This document shows positions 63,887 to 64,000 of a stretch of 64,000 bases of DNA, piece after piece. Below the pieces are notes generated by a model. It searched no databases. It was not told where the DNA came from and was given only the letters and a program-made list of their open reading frames with translations. Each line of letters begins with the position of its first letter. The first letter of the stretch is position 1. Origin of the DNA: Brevundimonas sp. (lineage in GTDB: Bacteria; Pseudomonadota; Alphaproteobacteria; Caulobacterales; Caulobacteraceae); the NCBI RefSeq assembly GCF_027487935.1, contig NZ_JAIYCP010000030.1:41570-105569 (forward strand), in the 5' to 3' direction. Position numbers and translations under genes: made by a program.

Positions 63887-64000
63887 TGTTCTGTCCCGGA
63901 GTGTGGGGGAATCAGTCAAGCTGATCCTTCATTCCGGGAGGCACTATGGGCCAGATACTCCACGGCAGCGCCACGACCACGTACGCAGTCCGAGCTGCGA
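63887..64000 (+). mobile_element. Left end of an IS481-family insertion sequence (truncated by window)
   Basis: A transposase start lies at 63946. Upstream, TGTTCTGTCCCGGAGTGTGG from 63887 could be the left terminal inverted repeat, as IS481 elements start with TGT. CCGGA...TCCGG forms a small inner palindrome. The right end lies outside the window, so borders and target duplication cannot be tested. Confidence 0.5.
63946..64000 (+). CDS. IS481-family transposase, N-terminus only
   Basis: The frame begins MGQILHGSATTTYAVRAA at an ATG preceded by GGGAGGC and runs off the window. This closely matches the N-terminus of IS481 transposases (MGQ[IV]LHGSA.TT.AVR), the start of the HTH that precedes the rve integrase domain. 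Only 18 residues are visible, so completeness is unknown. Confidence 0.75.
   Translation, partial: MGQILHGSATTTYAVRAA

Overview
The window is chromosomal DNA of very high G+C content from an alphaproteobacterium. Several genes point to the order Caulobacterales: a DivL-type kinase with tyrosine in place of the phospho-acceptor histidine, an MmcB-type SOS gene with a GTTC-N7-GTTC LexA box, an UrcA-family protein, a full CtrA-type TTAA-N7-TTAA motif, and the arrangement of hrcA-grpE divergent from rph. A Brevundimonas-like organism is my best guess, from overall feel and not from a database search. No rRNA, tRNA or CRISPR array was recognised.

Layout. 1-7.8 kb (+): two XRE-type regulators separated by a palindrome, tsaB-rimI, a fur homologue, then miaB-phoH-ybeY-lnt and a third XRE regulator. 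7.8-16.3 kb: a lipoprotein, coaBC-dut, dapB, dnaJ and dnaK (with a recognisable sigma-32 promoter), alkB and a Tat-exported dienelactone-hydrolase-like protein. 16.6-19.1 kb: hrcA-grpE divergent from rph. 19.2-29.9 kb: envelope and secreted proteins, SOS gene mmcB, the HslVU protease, a ThiF/MoeB-like E1 enzyme, an S9 peptidase and a 2-hydroxyacid dehydrogenase. 30-32.8 kb: the unsaturated fatty-acid cluster fabA-fabB-fabI with an unannotated 48-residue membrane protein inside it. 32.8-35.7 kb (-): ffh, rpsP and rimM. 36 kb: a hicAB toxin-antitoxin module with a perfect operator. 37-42 kb: an M3 peptidase, murI, and SRPBCC and HIT proteins. 42.2-47.3 kb: sdhCDAB, a ferredoxin, a glycerate-kinase-like protein and a PilZ-like protein. 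47.4-57.3 kb: a HAD phosphatase, divL, a zincin, rlmN, a DUF350 protein, a serine protease and an M16 peptidase. 57.4-64 kb: oxyR-katG with OxyR-type motifs, VOC and EcsC proteins, mdh, a YbjN protein and the left end of an IS481-family insertion sequence cut by the window edge.

The most unusual structure lies between the genes. At least seven intergenic spaces carry short elements (about 100-480 bp) whose two ends are inverted copies of short tandem arrays. Four use roughly 9-bp units of the CACAACGGA/CACGAAGGA type, and one of these contains a GxxExxY (PDDEXK-like) gene inserted between hslV and hslU. Three use 7-bp units (TTAGGGC or TTAGTGG). Two copies of a separate element of about 150 bp with hairpin ends, a palindromic element between dnaJ and dnaK, and small CTTGA-loop hairpins make up the rest of the repeats. 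Most of the genes are ordinary housekeeping genes; the repeat families, the OxyR that lacks its second cysteine, and several well-formed operators are what deserve a second look.
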